Source of the DNA: Anaerolineae bacterium
GTDB taxonomy: Bacteria; Chloroflexota; Anaerolineae; Anaerolineales; UBA11858
Assembly: GCA_014382605.1 (NCBI GenBank)
Contig: JACNJM010000183.1
Span: 1-33,068, forward strand
DNA: 33,068 nucleotides
Direction of reading: 5' to 3'
Part shown: positions 1 to 9,134 of the stretch, one piece after another
Numbering within the stretch: position 1 is the first letter of the stretch
Layout of the letters: every line of letters starts with the position of its first letter
The notes under the pieces: model-generated
The model's input: the letters and a program-made list of their open reading frames with translations, nothing else
The model's database searches: none
What the model was told of the DNA's origin: nothing
Position numbers and translations under genes: made by a program

Positions 1-134
1 GAAATCGTCTACAAAGAAAATATTACATCACAAACCAATTACTACGTCATTTAGTTACAGTATCATACCAAATCATACGTCACTTTGCACATAGACTTGT
101 AAAATTCCCCAAAGATCTATTACACACATATAAT

Positions 135-167
135 CAAAAAGCGCCAGAACATATCCAGCGCTTTTTG
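135..167 (-). terminator. Intrinsic terminator downstream of nrdJ
   Basis: A perfect 10-bp inverted repeat (CAAAAAGCGC and GCGCTTTTTG) encloses a 13-nt loop. It lies just beyond the nrdJ stop codon. On the minus strand the stem ends in a run of five T residues followed by AT-rich sequence, the usual form of a Rho-independent terminator. The symmetric A and T runs mean it could also work in the plus direction. The leftmost 134 bases of the window are AT-rich and show no gene. Confidence 0.8.
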
Positions 168-170
168 TTT

Positions 171-2747
171 TCAACATTCGCTATAACCGCAGGCATAACA
201 CTTGCGGCAACCCTCTTCATTTACCACTGCCGCCTGTCCACAATCGGGGCAGAGATCACCAATTTTGAAGTTCGGCGGGGGGGGGGCATCCGCAGCTAGC
301 GTGGATTTTCGTTCAGTTGCGTGATGCCCGTTGCCGTGTTCCACTTCTTTCCAGGCATATTCATCGAGGGAGTTTTCGAGATATTCGCGCAGGGCTTGCG
401 ACACACCATCGGGCAAGGAGCGCACCCGGTTGACGCCAAACCCCAGGGAGCGGCCACCGCCAATTCCAGAAAGTTGATGAACGATCTCGTTGAGACGTTC
501 GCGCGGCTCAATGGGTGAGGCGATGCGTAATAAATACGAAAGCAAGCGCCCTATAGCTTCAGAAACCGCGGCTGTGTCCGAGCCTGCTTTGGCGGTGTTG
601 ATGAAAACTTCAAAAGGTTGGTCGCCCCCGTTTTCATTGACTGTAACAAAGGCTTTGCCCAACGGTGTGTTGACATTGTAGGTATATCCCTTGAGACGAC
701 GCGGGCGCGGTTTCTTGGTCTCATGCCACAGAACTAACGGCTCTTTCTCGGCAGTGGGCGCGGCCGCCCGGCCATTTTCCTTCTCACTGGCAGTCGATTG
801 TGTCTCCAAAACTACTTTCTGGCGCGAACCGGTTATGTAAACTGTCGTACCTTTGCACCCCAATTCCCAGGCCAGTTTATAGGCAGTGGCAACATCTTCT
901 TCCAGCGCGTCTGGCGGGAAATTAATCGTCTTGGAAAGGCTGTTGTCGACAAATGCCTGCAAAGCAGCCTGCATACGCACATGGTCATCCGCGCTAATAT
1001 CTTGTGAGACGACAAATGTTTCACGCAGGTGTTCAGGTAGAATCTCAACATTCTGACAACTCCCACTCTCTACAACCCCGGCGACGATTTCCTGATGAGT
1101 ATCTTCTTCGATACCGGCTTCAAAGAGCGCTTTCTCAAACAAGGGGCTGGTATAGGTGAGTTGCATATCTTTACCGTTATCATCCACATGACGGGTATAG
1201 GCCAGAGCAAACACAGGTTCGCAGCCATACCCCTCACAATCTGCCACGGTTGCAATTGTGCCTGTGGGGGCAATCGTCGTTTGGGCGGCATTGCGAATAC
1301 CATATTGACGAATGCCATCCAGAATGGCATCCCAATCCAGCGTTGGGCGCTCCCAATCCTGATGATAGGGGCTTAGCGGGCTGGGCGATTCCCAGGTGAG
1401 GTTCTGCGGGTCATAGATACTGCCTGAGATTCCGGGGAACGCGCCGCGGTCCCGAGCAAGCTCGATGCTGGTCTTCATAACATGATAGCGCACAAATTCC
1501 ATCACCTGAGCGGCAAATTCTTGTCCAATTGAAGAGCCGTAGCGAATACCGGCATGGTACATCATATCGCCCAAACCCATGATACCCAACCCAATCCGGC
1601 GGGCGTTGAGCGCGGCTTTGCGCAATTCTGGCACTGCGGGGACATAGGCATTCGCATCGACAACATTATCTAAAAAGCGTGTGGCGAGTTCTATGGATGT
1701 TTGCAGTTTTTCCCAATCCACATTGCCATCCGGGCCAAAGTGCTGGGCCAGGTTGACTGAGCCGAGGCAGCAATTTTCATAAGGCCCCAAAAATTGCTCG
1801 CCGCATGGATTTGTCGCTTCAAGCATATAGAGATGCGGTACCGGGTTACTACGATTGGCGGCATCCAGGAAAAGCACACCCGGCTCGCCGTTATGATGCG
1901 CGTGGGCAACAATCTTGTCGAAAAGTTGGCGCGCCCGCACGCGTCGGTGAGTAATCACAGGGATACCCGCTGCCTCGGCCTGATCGAGGGTGCCACTAAA
2001 ACCGCGATAGGAAGGATGATCTACATCGGGGAAACGCAACGACCACAAAGCATCATGTTCAACAGCCTTCATAAAGGCATCGGTAATACCCACAGAGATA
2101 TTGAAATTGGTAATTGCGTTTTCATCTATCTTGCAGGTGATAAATTCTTCAATATCGGGGTGATCAACGCGCAGCACAGCCATATTGGCCCCGCGGCGTG
2201 TGCCGCCCTGAGCGATTTCGCCAAACGCTTTGTCGTAAACTCTCAAGAAACCAACTGGCCCCGTAGCCTCCCCGGAGGATGTTTTGATTAATGCTCCTTT
2301 TGGACGCAGGCGTGAAAATGAGAATCCATTACCACCACCAGTTTGCTGGATCAGTGCAGCGTTGCGTAGTGTTTGGAAGATGCCATCGTTCCAGCGCCCC
2401 ATATCATCACTGAGCGGCAGCACGAAGCAAGCGGCCAACTGTCCCAGGGGTGTGCCTGCCCCTGTGAAGGTGGGTGAGTTCGGAAGAAAACGTTTTTCGG
2501 CAAGCAGAGCGTAGAACTGGCGCGCCAATTCCGAGGGAGTCCCGCCCCACTCTTCTTCCACCGCGGCAATATTCCAGGCTACGCGCCAGAAGGTCTCTTC
2601 TACAGTTTCAACCGGCTGTCCATTTTGATCCCGGCGCATATAACGACGCTTGAAAACCTGATAGGAATTTTCCGATAGTTTTATTTGGCGCATATCATCA
2701 GGCAATTGCGCTTTTTCAATTTGGTGTGTATTAGTCGTTAAAACCAT
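171..2747 (-). CDS. nrdJ: Adenosylcobalamin-dependent (class II) ribonucleoside-diphosphate reductase NrdJ
   Basis: This cytoplasmic enzyme reduces ribonucleotides to deoxyribonucleotides using adenosylcobalamin as radical generator, so it needs no oxygen. The 858-residue product has a first active-site cysteine in LAACFVL (about residue 107), the radical-site motif NPCGE (Cys315, Glu317), a following cysteine pair in ENCCLGS (about 326-327) and the PTGTIA loop (about 494-499). A four-cysteine zinc ribbon ([13 protein letters not shown]) lies at the C terminus, as in the long class II enzymes. I chose the ATG at 2747 because GAGGAG lies 6 nt before it; a TTG seven codons upstream has no such support. 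nrdR lies 48 nt upstream in the same direction, which suggests a self-regulated nrdR-nrdJ operon. A run of ten C residues on the coding strand (277-286) encodes a proline stretch just before the zinc ribbon. No nrdAB or nrdDG genes are seen in the window. Confidence 0.96.
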   Translation of the reverse strand: MVLTTNTHQIEKAQLPDDMRQIKLSENSYQVFKRRYMRRDQNGQPVETVEETFWRVAWNIAAVEEEWGGTPSELARQFYALLAEKRFLPNSPTFTGAGTPLGQLAACFVLPLSDDMGRWNDGIFQTLRNAALIQQTGGGNGFSFSRLRPKGALIKTSSGEATGPVGFLRVYDKAFGEIAQGGTRRGANMAVLRVDHPDIEEFITCKIDENAITNFNISVGITDAFMKAVEHDALWSLRFPDVDHPSYRGFSGTLDQAEAAGIPVITHRRVRARQLFDKIVAHAHHNGEPGVLFLDAANRSNPVPHLYMLEATNPCGEQFLGPYENCCLGSVNLAQHFGPDGNVDWEKLQTSIELATRFLDNVVDANAYVPAVPELRKAALNARRIGLGIMGLGDMMYHAGIRYGSSIGQEFAAQVMEFVRYHVMKTSIELARDRGAFPGISGSIYDPQNLTWESPSPLSPYHQDWERPTLDWDAILDGIRQYGIRNAAQTTIAPTGTIATVADCEGYGCEPVFALAYTRHVDDNGKDMQLTYTSPLFEKALFEAGIEEDTHQEIVAGVVESGSCQNVEILPEHLRETFVVSQDISADDHVRMQAALQAFVDNSLSKTINFPPDALEEDVATAYKLAWELGCKGTTVYITGSRQKVVLETQSTASEKENGRAAAPTAEKEPLVLWHETKKPRPRRLKGYTYNVNTPLGKAFVTVNENGGDQPFEVFINTAKAGSDTAAVSEAIGRLLSYLLRIASPIEPRERLNEIVHQLSGIGGGRSLGFGVNRVRSLPDGVSQALREYLENSLDEYAWKEVEHGNGHHATERKSTLAADAPPPPNFKIGDLCPDCGQAAVVNEEGCRKCYACGYSEC

Positions 2748-2795
2748 TAAACGCTCCTCTTTGCTCAATAAATCGACTTGCCGCTACCCCCATGT

Positions 2796-3248
2796 TTAGT
2801 TGCTATCGAGTAGGCGGTCAATTTCTGTGCGAACGGAAATTAGGTCATCGAGGCCCAAATAGACAATCGCATAGCGAATATAGGCGATATGGTCTAATTC
2901 TTTGAGACCCGCGATGACAATATCCCCCACAACTCTTGATGAAACTTCAGCTTTGCCCATCGACTGCAAGGTGGCTTCAACCTCACCCGCTAAACGCTGA
3001 ATATCTGCCGCAGAAACAGGGCGTTTGACACACGAAATACGAATGCCGCGCATCAATTTTTCACGGTCAAATTCCTCGCGCGTGCCATCTTCTTTAATCA
3101 GCAATGGCGTAGCCAAGATAGGGCGCTCAATGGTGCTAAAGCGTTGAGCGCAGGCCAAACACTCACGGCGTCGGCGAACGCCCCAACGCTTGTCTTTTGT
3201 GGTATCAATTACTCGCGAACGTTCTGTCTGACAATAGGGACATAGCAT
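2796..3248 (-). CDS. nrdR: Transcriptional repressor NrdR
   Basis: NrdR is a nucleotide-sensing repressor of ribonucleotide reductase genes. The 150-residue product has the family's usual length. It begins with a zinc ribbon (MLCPYC at the N terminus, CLAC about residues 31-34), continues with the RRRREC-type basic stretch that contacts DNA, and then an ATP-cone domain from about residue 46 (PLLIKEDGTREEFDREKL). It is the first gene of the nrdR-nrdJ pair. Its own upstream region holds a perfect ATATAT-centred palindrome (3267-3284) that fits an NrdR box, so autoregulation and control of nrdJ by (d)ATP level is the likely scheme. The Shine-Dalgarno is weak (GGGTGTG-like). Confidence 0.96.
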   Translation of the reverse strand: MLCPYCQTERSRVIDTTKDKRWGVRRRRECLACAQRFSTIERPILATPLLIKEDGTREEFDREKLMRGIRISCVKRPVSAADIQRLAGEVEATLQSMGKAEVSSRVVGDIVIAGLKELDHIAYIRYAIVYLGLDDLISVRTEIDRLLDSN

Positions 3249-3266
3249 AAGTCACACCCAAAACCA

Positions 3267-3284
3267 ACCCCCATATATGGGGGT
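3267..3284 (-). promoter_or_regulatory. Candidate NrdR box (perfect 18-bp palindrome)
   Basis: The 18 bases ACCCCCATATATGGGGGT are a perfect palindrome centred 27 bp upstream of the nrdR start codon. Known NrdR boxes are AT-centred palindromes of the type CWATATATWG, and this one keeps the C-N-ATATAT-N-G core with G/C-rich arms. NrdR normally binds paired boxes; a weaker CATATAG-like half-match sits about 33 bp upstream (around 3301-3316). The assignment rests on position and core sequence. Confidence 0.65.
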
Positions 3285-3327
3285 GTACTCAGAATTAATC
3301 CAAACATATAGCGGTTCAACAGTTCAC

Positions 3328-3356
3328 ATTCTAGCACGCCTGAGCTATTACAGCAA
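3328..3356 (-). promoter_or_regulatory. Candidate sigma-70-type promoter of nrdR-nrdJ
   Basis: On the minus strand TTGCTG is followed after exactly 17 nt by TAGAAT, a good match to -35 and -10 elements. Transcription would start near 3321, placing the palindromic NrdR box roughly 40-55 nt downstream. A second weaker pair (TTGAAC, 16 nt, TAATTC) lies closer to the palindrome and would put the palindrome at the start point. The sequence does not show which is used. Confidence 0.45.
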
Positions 3357-3494
3357 CCTTTCCGGGGTACTAATTTACCTTAATATATTCTAAAAAGTTG
3401 AAACCTTTAAGATGGGGGCTCCGCGCAGTTTGAAACTGGCGAAAGATGTGAGAGACTTTCTGTAAAGCGTATCCGGATTTCACCTTAAAACCCA

Positions 3495-3524
3495 GTTCCC
3501 CGCCAAAAACCTGTGGCGGGGAAC
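3495..3524 (-). terminator. Terminator-like hairpin downstream of ftsZ
   Basis: A perfect 11-bp stem (GTTCCCCGCCA and TGGCGGGGAAC) encloses an 8-nt loop, about 90 nt past the ftsZ stop. On the minus strand it is followed after four bases by TTTT. It probably ends the dcw polycistron before nrdR. The rest of the 366-nt ftsZ-nrdR gap (3249-3614) holds the nrdR promoter candidate and operator. A 65-codon minus-strand reading frame there (3370-3567) resembles nothing I recognise and I do not call it a gene. Confidence 0.65.
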
Positions 3525-3614
3525 AAGGGGCAAACAGATGGATAGAGGCTTTGTGAGGAGGAGGCAAAACCTCTAAATTCTTAGGTCAATGAACTATTTT
3601 TTGCTACTGAATGG

Positions 3615-4712
3615 TTACGAACGCACGCGATTACGTAAGAAGGTGGGAATGTCCAGGTCTTCTGTGTTGAGCGTGCGCGGTTTAAATTCTTCGCGTTGTA
3701 CCTTTTCGGGAACAACCTCGCGCTGACGGGCAGCGCGTTCCATAATATTGCGCGGAATACCTGAACTTTCGAAGCCAGTTGCAATCACGGTCACGCGCAA
3801 ATCTTCGCCCATATCGGGATCGATCACCGCGCCAAAGATTAAGTTCACATCGGGGTGCGCGGTCTCTTTGATGATCGCTGCGGCCTGGTTGACTTCAAAA
3901 AGTGTCAATCCCGGGCCACCGGTGACATTGAAGAGAATGCCACGCGCGCCGTCAATGGTAATATCCAACAATTGGCTGGAGATAGCCTGTTCAGCAGCAT
4001 CACGGGCGCGTTCTTCACCCGAGGCTTTACCTACAGCCATCAGCGCGGCGCCGCCTTCGGACATGATGGTGCGCACATCGGCGAAGTCGAGGTTGATCAG
4101 GCCAGGGATGGTAATCAGCTCTGAAATGCCTTGAATACCCTGGCGCAAAACGTCATCGGCGACCTTGAAGGCATCTTGCAGGCTGGAGCGTTTATCGACA
4201 ATCTGGAGCAGGCGATCATTGGGGATCACGATAAGCGTATCGGCGTGCTCCTTGAGGCCATCAATCCCCAGTTCGGCAGATTTGATGCGCCGGGCGCCCT
4301 CAAATGTGAAAGGACGGGTGACAACGCCAATTGTCAGCGCTCCAATCTCGCGCGAGATCTGGGCAATCACCGAGGATGCCCCCGTTCCGGTGCCACCACC
4401 AATTCCGGCGGTGATAAAGGTCATATCGGAGCCTTTGAGAACATTGTATAGCTCCTCGGCCGATTCTTCAGCGGCTTTTTTCCCAACTTCGGGGTCGCCG
4501 CCAGAACCCAGGCCGCGCGTCAGCTTATCGCCAATGCGCACCCGGATTGAAGCGCGCGACAGAGCCAGCGCCTGAGCATCGGTATTGACTGCGATGAATT
4601 CCACACCTTGCAGGCCTTCATCGATCATGCGGTCAACCGCGTTGCAGCCGCCACCGCCAACACCAACCACTTTTATGCGGGCAAATGATTCAGGTTGATT
4701 CATTGTTTGCAT
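3615..4712 (-). CDS. ftsZ: Cell division protein FtsZ
   Basis: FtsZ is the tubulin-like GTPase that forms the cytokinetic ring at midcell. The 365-residue product shows the N-terminal GGGGCNAV nucleotide loop, the tubulin signature GGGTGTG (residues 105-111) and the catalytic synergy loop NLDFADV (about 207-213). It ends in the conserved tail DIPTFLRNR that docks FtsA and other partners. The linker before this tail is short. The start at 4712 has GAGGAG 8 nt upstream; a second ATG three codons later is less well placed. It is the last gene of the dcw cluster, 136 nt after ftsA. That gap is long enough for an additional promoter, though I see no convincing one. Confidence 0.98.
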   Translation of the reverse strand: MQTMNQPESFARIKVVGVGGGGCNAVDRMIDEGLQGVEFIAVNTDAQALALSRASIRVRIGDKLTRGLGSGGDPEVGKKAAEESAEELYNVLKGSDMTFITAGIGGGTGTGASSVIAQISREIGALTIGVVTRPFTFEGARRIKSAELGIDGLKEHADTLIVIPNDRLLQIVDKRSSLQDAFKVADDVLRQGIQGISELITIPGLINLDFADVRTIMSEGGAALMAVGKASGEERARDAAEQAISSQLLDITIDGARGILFNVTGGPGLTLFEVNQAAAIIKETAHPDVNLIFGAVIDPDMGEDLRVTVIATGFESSGIPRNIMERAARQREVVPEKVQREEFKPRTLNTEDLDIPTFLRNRVRS

Positions 4713-4848
4713 TTTGTCTTCTCCTCGTTTTGAGCTTTTATGTTAGCGCCTGAGGAAATCTGGAGCACCTGCTTCGTGAAGGCTCAAAAGAATTCCTCTA
4801 TTCTACCAAAAGCTCCTTCATAATACGGCTGGTCTTTCTTAAAATTTG

Positions 4849-6084
4849 CTAAGGCAACAATCGCCGCAGCCAGTCTTTCATTTTCATCCAATCTACGTTT
4901 TCACCCGAGATGATCGGGCGACGCGAACTGTAGGCACCGACAAATTCACTCATCAGCACAGCCCAGCGCAACAAACCAACACTGGTTGCATACGCCGGAG
5001 AATTAAGTTGATCGACCATACCAATGATATTCTTGGGCTGGGAGATTTGCACCGGCATCCCCAATACATCCTTTGCCAATTGACGAATACCTGGCAAATT
5101 ACTCACACCACCCGTCAAGATCATGCCTGCGGGCAGCAAGCCATCATAACCCGAGCGTTTGATTTCCTGCAAAACCAGGCTGAAAATTTCTTCAATACGC
5201 GCTTCAATAATGTGGGTCAGATCGCCGCGTAATATCTTTACGGGATCTTTTTCGCCAAAGGGATTGATATAAAAAGCTTCTTCGGGGTCAATCTCGCCTT
5301 GCAGCGCATGCCCGTGCTTTAGTTTTATCTCTTCGGCTTGCTCAAGCGATAAGTGCAACCCGTGGGCAATATCGGAGGTGACATGATTGCCGCCAACGCC
5401 CAGCACCATCGTGTGCCACACATCGCCATCAATGAATATTGCCATATCGGTTGTGCCGCCGCCAATATCACACACAACCACCCCCATTTCGCGCTCCGAA
5501 TCTGAGAGTACAACTTCTGCGGAAGCCAGGGGATTGAGTACAAACTGGCTGGCGTGCACCCCCGCAGCCGCAACAGCCTGACGCAGGTTTTCCACCGTGG
5601 CAGCCGCGGCAGTAATCACATGCGTTTCCACTTCCAGCCGGTAGCCGTGCATCCCCGTCGGGACACGAATGCCGCCCTGCCCATCCACAACGAAATCACG
5701 CTGAATCACATGAATCACTTCGCGATTATGCGGAATTGAAACTGCGCGGGCGGCTTCTACAGCTCGCACAACATCGTCATTGCTAATTGTGCGCCCCGAT
5801 ACGCCTACCACACCGCGACTATTTTCTGATGTAATAAACGATCCCGCCAAACTCACCAGCGCCGATTCAATTTCAAGGCCAGACGTATGTTCAGCTTTTT
5901 CGACCGAGCGCGCAATGACTGCACCGGCCGCGTTCAAATCTACCACGCCGCCTTTGCGCATTCCTTTCGAGGGTTCAATGCCTACGCCCAAAATTCGCAA
6001 CTGGCTATCATTCTCTAAACGGGCAACCAGCGTGCAAGTCTTGGTCGTTCCGACATCAATACCAACAATAATTGGCGATTCCAT
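4849..6084 (-). CDS. ftsA: Cell division protein FtsA
   Basis: FtsA is the actin-like ATPase that tethers FtsZ filaments to the membrane. The 411-residue product has the actin-fold phosphate 1 motif (GIDVGTTKTCTL, about residues 8-19), the phosphate 2 motif (CDIGGGTTD, about 205-213) and a late adenosine motif (LTGGVSNLPG). It ends in MKMKDWLRRLLP, a basic amphipathic helix like the membrane-targeting tail of the family. The start ATG lies 2 nt after the ftsQ stop codon, so the two genes are probably translated together. ftsZ follows after 136 nt. Confidence 0.97.
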   Translation of the reverse strand: MESPIIVGIDVGTTKTCTLVARLENDSQLRILGVGIEPSKGMRKGGVVDLNAAGAVIARSVEKAEHTSGLEIESALVSLAGSFITSENSRGVVGVSGRTISNDDVVRAVEAARAVSIPHNREVIHVIQRDFVVDGQGGIRVPTGMHGYRLEVETHVITAAAATVENLRQAVAAAGVHASQFVLNPLASAEVVLSDSEREMGVVVCDIGGGTTDMAIFIDGDVWHTMVLGVGGNHVTSDIAHGLHLSLEQAEEIKLKHGHALQGEIDPEEAFYINPFGEKDPVKILRGDLTHIIEARIEEIFSLVLQEIKRSGYDGLLPAGMILTGGVSNLPGIRQLAKDVLGMPVQISQPKNIIGMVDQLNSPAYATSVGLLRWAVLMSEFVGAYSSRRPIISGENVDWMKMKDWLRRLLP

Positions 6085-6086
6085 AG

Positions 6087-7061
6087 CTAAGGCTCCAAAC
6101 GATAAAACGGAGCATGCAAATACTCCACACTAATCATGGCAGGCTGAATCCCTTCCCGATTCAAATGCCGCAACAAAGTATCATAAATGGCAATTTTCAT
6201 CTTTACATTGTCATCATCCATACCAAAATATACGATCCAGCCATGCGGATCGTGCCAGCCAAATCCGTGTTCACCATCGTACAAAAGGTCAACACTGTCC
6301 GGCGCATAATTTCTGACTGACAAAATTGCCGTGACCATTTCCGGCGTCATGAGGGGATGTGACTCGCCGGTTTCTTCGCCCTCATCCAGAATGATCGGCG
6401 CGGGAGGCGGGGTTGATGCGACCACCCGAACCAGATTACTTGCATCCCCGCGCGGGGGAAACGCAAATCCCTGAGCATCGACCCACTGCGCTTGACCATC
6501 CAACTCCCAAACCAGCACCGGCGCGCGTTCTTCAACCGTCACCGTAACCTGGGCAGGAAAACTTACCGTCACCGCGGCAGATGTCAATCCATCCAGCGTG
6601 TCAACCAACTGACTGGCAATCACCTGAGGTTCGACAAGAAAAATAGGCTGGTTGTAAATCAACATCATCCGGCTGATACTCTCGGAAGATAAATACACAC
6701 CGCCCGCAATTTCAACATCTTTCACCCGATAAACAGGCGAAGTAAATAAATAATACAAAACACCCGAAAGCAACAAAACAAACATAAAAGATACCAAACG
6801 CCAGCCAACCCTAATCACCGGCACTGCGGGCAGACGCATCTCGACGCCCGGCGCAGGCAAGGCAATATCATAACGGCGCTTGACTCTTTTAGTCTTGGCG
6901 CGTGAATTTTGTACGGAGGCTGGCGTACCGCCGCGCACCATCACCGGAGGCAACGCCAAACGAGCGCCAGACGTTTTTTTACGGCGCGCAACCTGATTGC
7001 CCTGTGTATTCCGTTTTTCTCGAACCTGTTTGGCCCGCGGCAAAGTCGCTTCACGCTTCAT
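6087..7061 (-). CDS. ftsQ: Cell division protein FtsQ/DivIB
   Basis: FtsQ/DivIB is a bitopic membrane protein that links early and late divisome proteins outside the cytoplasm. The product has a basic cytoplasmic N-terminal region of about 85 residues, one membrane segment (roughly VSFMFVLLLSGVLYYLF) and an external POTRA-like domain starting at PVYRVKDVEIAG, then a beta-rich FtsQ domain. I place the start at the ATG at 7061, 8 nt after the ddl stop. A GTG at 7094 would add 11 residues and overlap ddl by 25 nt. Identification rests mainly on topology, the POTRA signature and position between ddl and ftsA, since this family diverges quickly. Confidence 0.88.
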   Translation of the reverse strand: MKREATLPRAKQVREKRNTQGNQVARRKKTSGARLALPPVMVRGGTPASVQNSRAKTKRVKRRYDIALPAPGVEMRLPAVPVIRVGWRLVSFMFVLLLSGVLYYLFTSPVYRVKDVEIAGGVYLSSESISRMMLIYNQPIFLVEPQVIASQLVDTLDGLTSAAVTVSFPAQVTVTVEERAPVLVWELDGQAQWVDAQGFAFPPRGDASNLVRVVASTPPPAPIILDEGEETGESHPLMTPEMVTAILSVRNYAPDSVDLLYDGEHGFGWHDPHGWIVYFGMDDDNVKMKIAIYDTLLRHLNREGIQPAMISVEYLHAPFYRLEP

Positions 7062-7069
7062 AGCAGGAG

Positions 7070-8188
7070 TTATCTTTCGCCTTCGTAGCGCCACTGAGTT
7101 TGATCACGCTCGGAGCGACGCTCCACAGCCAGTTCAATCAGGCGGTTGCATATATCCGCATACGACATACCGCAGGCTTCCCATAGCTTCGGGTACATAC
7201 TAATTTGGGTAAACCCCGGCAGCGTATTAACTTCATTGAGATAGAATTCACCGCTATCCTTGTCCAGCAAAAAGTCCACTCGCGCCATGCCTGCGCAATC
7301 AATCGCCTGATAGGCGCGCACGGCAGTACTACGCATCATTTCAGCCGTTTCGGCGGGGATATCCGCAGGGATAAAGGCTTGCGAGCGGTCATCATGATAT
7401 TTGGCATCATACGAGTAAAAATCGGCTTCGGGGCGGATCTCGCCCGGAATCGATGCCTGGGGGTGATCGTTGCCCAAAACGCTGATTTCAATCTCGCGGG
7501 CATTAATGCCGCGCTCAATCAGAATTCGGCGATCAAATTGGGCCGCATGCAGCAAACCTTCTAACAAATCGGCACGGTTGTAGCACTTACTCACACCCAC
7601 CGAAGAACCCATATTGGCCGGTTTGACAAACACGGGGTATGCCAGCGAGGTTTCAACCTGATCGAGAATTGCATCCATATTTTTGTGGAGATCGCTGCGC
7701 AAACTAAGTACCTCATCCACCACAGGGATATTATTAGCGCGCATCACCGCTTTGAAAACAGCTTTATCCATGCCCACAGAAGAACCCAGCACGCCCGCGC
7801 CAACGTAGGCAACATTTGCCATCTCGAACAGGCCTTGCAGCGTACCATCCTCACCGAAGGTGCCATGCAGAATTGGAAAATATACATCGACATCGGTGAA
7901 GTGTTCAAACTGCTCTCCGTGGGGCGTATTTTTGATTAGATAGAGGCCGCGGCGGTTGGGGTCTGGCAGTAATGTGACCGGCGTCAGGCGACTCGTTTTC
8001 TCGGCAACAAAAGCATCCAACACGCGTTCACCAGCCAGCCAGATACCTTCATGCGTGATGCCAATCTCAATCACATCATATTTGTCGACATCCAACGCCG
8101 CAAAAACCGCGCGCGCTGACATGCGCGAAACCGCATGTTCACCTGAACGACCACCAAATAAAACTGCTACTTTCAATTTCTCTGTCAT
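7070..8188 (-). CDS. ddl: D-alanine--D-alanine ligase
   Basis: Ddl joins two D-alanines in an ATP-dependent reaction, giving the dipeptide added by MurF. The 372-residue product begins with the N-terminal motif VLFGGRSGEHAVS. It carries the ATP-grasp core (PVFVKPANMGSSVGVSKC, about residues 185-202) and the metal- and substrate-binding end FYLNEVNTLPGFTQISMYPKL. The usual second Glu of the EHEVS motif is Ala here (EHAVS), a position that varies in the family. The gene lies 4 nt after murB, and ftsQ follows, a common dcw order. Confidence 0.96.
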   Translation of the reverse strand: MTEKLKVAVLFGGRSGEHAVSRMSARAVFAALDVDKYDVIEIGITHEGIWLAGERVLDAFVAEKTSRLTPVTLLPDPNRRGLYLIKNTPHGEQFEHFTDVDVYFPILHGTFGEDGTLQGLFEMANVAYVGAGVLGSSVGMDKAVFKAVMRANNIPVVDEVLSLRSDLHKNMDAILDQVETSLAYPVFVKPANMGSSVGVSKCYNRADLLEGLLHAAQFDRRILIERGINAREIEISVLGNDHPQASIPGEIRPEADFYSYDAKYHDDRSQAFIPADIPAETAEMMRSTAVRAYQAIDCAGMARVDFLLDKDSGEFYLNEVNTLPGFTQISMYPKLWEACGMSYADICNRLIELAVERRSERDQTQWRYEGER

Positions 8189-8192
8189 AAGC

Positions 8193-9134
8193 TTAGCCCA
8201 ACGGAAGAAAATCTCCCAATAACTCTATCTCCAATTCAAGCGTGATGCCAAATTCTTGCAAAATAAGTTGACGCACCTGTGAAATCAGGGCATAAATATC
8301 GCTGGCGCTGGCGCCACCATGATTAATGAAAAAATTGGCGTGCAAGGGGCTAATTTCTGCATTGCCCACGCGAGTACCCTTAAGCCCTGCGGCCTCAATC
8401 AGGCGGCCCGCATAATCGCCGGGTGGGTTCTTGAACATGGAACCCATGCTTGCTCCAGGAGGCTGCGTGCGGCGGCGGAATTCGGCATAGTCATCCATTT
8501 TTTGTTGGATCGTCGCTGAATCGCCAGAAGTAAGCGCAAAGCGCGCCGCCAACACGACGGCTGCTATTTTTTCGCGCTTCAACCGGCTGGAACGATACTC
8601 AAAGCCCATTTCGTCAACAGAATAAGTTTTACGCGTACCACTCTGATGCAAGATTTCTGCCATCAGTAGATTTCCGGCTACATCGCCACCGTGCGCCCCA
8701 GCATTGCCAAATATCGCGCCACCGACTGTGCCAGGGATACCGGCAGCCCATTCCAGGCCTGACAAACGATGTGCAGCCGCGCGCCGGGCAAGGCTGCCAA
8801 AATTTACGCCAGATGCCGTCCAAACCGCGGGTGGATCCGAAGCCGTGTCAAATTCTATTTCACGCGCCCGGTTGAGCAGCACAATATCGCGCACACCGTC
8901 ATCACTCACTAACACATTCGAGCCACCGCCTAACACGCGGAAGGGCATCTCAAGTTCCCACAACTGCTGAGCGGCCTGAGCCAACGCTTCAACAGAATTA
9001 ACCAGCAAGAGCACATCGGCCTGGCCGCCTACCCGCGCCGCCGTATAGCGCGCCAAAAAAGCATCGGCCTGGCAATCAGCGCCAAACAGGGTCCGCAAAT
9101 GTTCATAGGCGTGTTTCTTCTCGTTTACCAACAT
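8193..9134 (-). CDS. murB: UDP-N-acetylenolpyruvoylglucosamine reductase MurB
   Basis: MurB reduces the enolpyruvyl group of UDP-GlcNAc-enolpyruvate to give UDP-MurNAc, using NADPH and bound FAD. The 313-residue product shows FAD-binding motifs VLGGGSNVLVSD (about residues 84-95) and GIPGTVGGAIFGNAGAHGG, the substrate-loop YRSS and the catalytic serine in GSMFKNP. The short C-terminal domain (AGLKGTRVGNAEIS, HANFFIN) is of the type without the extra YLS insertion. The start codon overlaps the murC stop by one base (TAATG), indicating translational coupling. murA is not in the window. Confidence 0.97.
   Translation of the reverse strand: MLVNEKKHAYEHLRTLFGADCQADAFLARYTAARVGGQADVLLLVNSVEALAQAAQQLWELEMPFRVLGGGSNVLVSDDGVRDIVLLNRAREIEFDTASDPPAVWTASGVNFGSLARRAAAHRLSGLEWAAGIPGTVGGAIFGNAGAHGGDVAGNLLMAEILHQSGTRKTYSVDEMGFEYRSSRLKREKIAAVVLAARFALTSGDSATIQQKMDDYAEFRRRTQPPGASMGSMFKNPPGDYAGRLIEAAGLKGTRVGNAEISPLHANFFINHGGASASDIYALISQVRQLILQEFGITLELEIELLGDFLPLG

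Noticed and set aside
1794-2291. 165-codon plus-strand reading frame
   Set aside because: It is antisense to conserved nrdJ catalytic regions and shows no family features.
3370-3567. 65-codon minus-strand frame in the ftsZ-nrdR gap
   Set aside because: It runs through the terminator-like hairpin and has no recognisable motif.
3249-3614. Cobalamin riboswitch controlling the B12-dependent reductase
   Set aside because: No B12-box-like sequence is seen upstream of nrdR or nrdJ; the palindrome points to NrdR control instead.
4713-4848. Separate ftsZ promoter in the ftsA-ftsZ gap
   Set aside because: A TAGAAT-like element is present but has no -35 partner at suitable spacing, so I do not call it.
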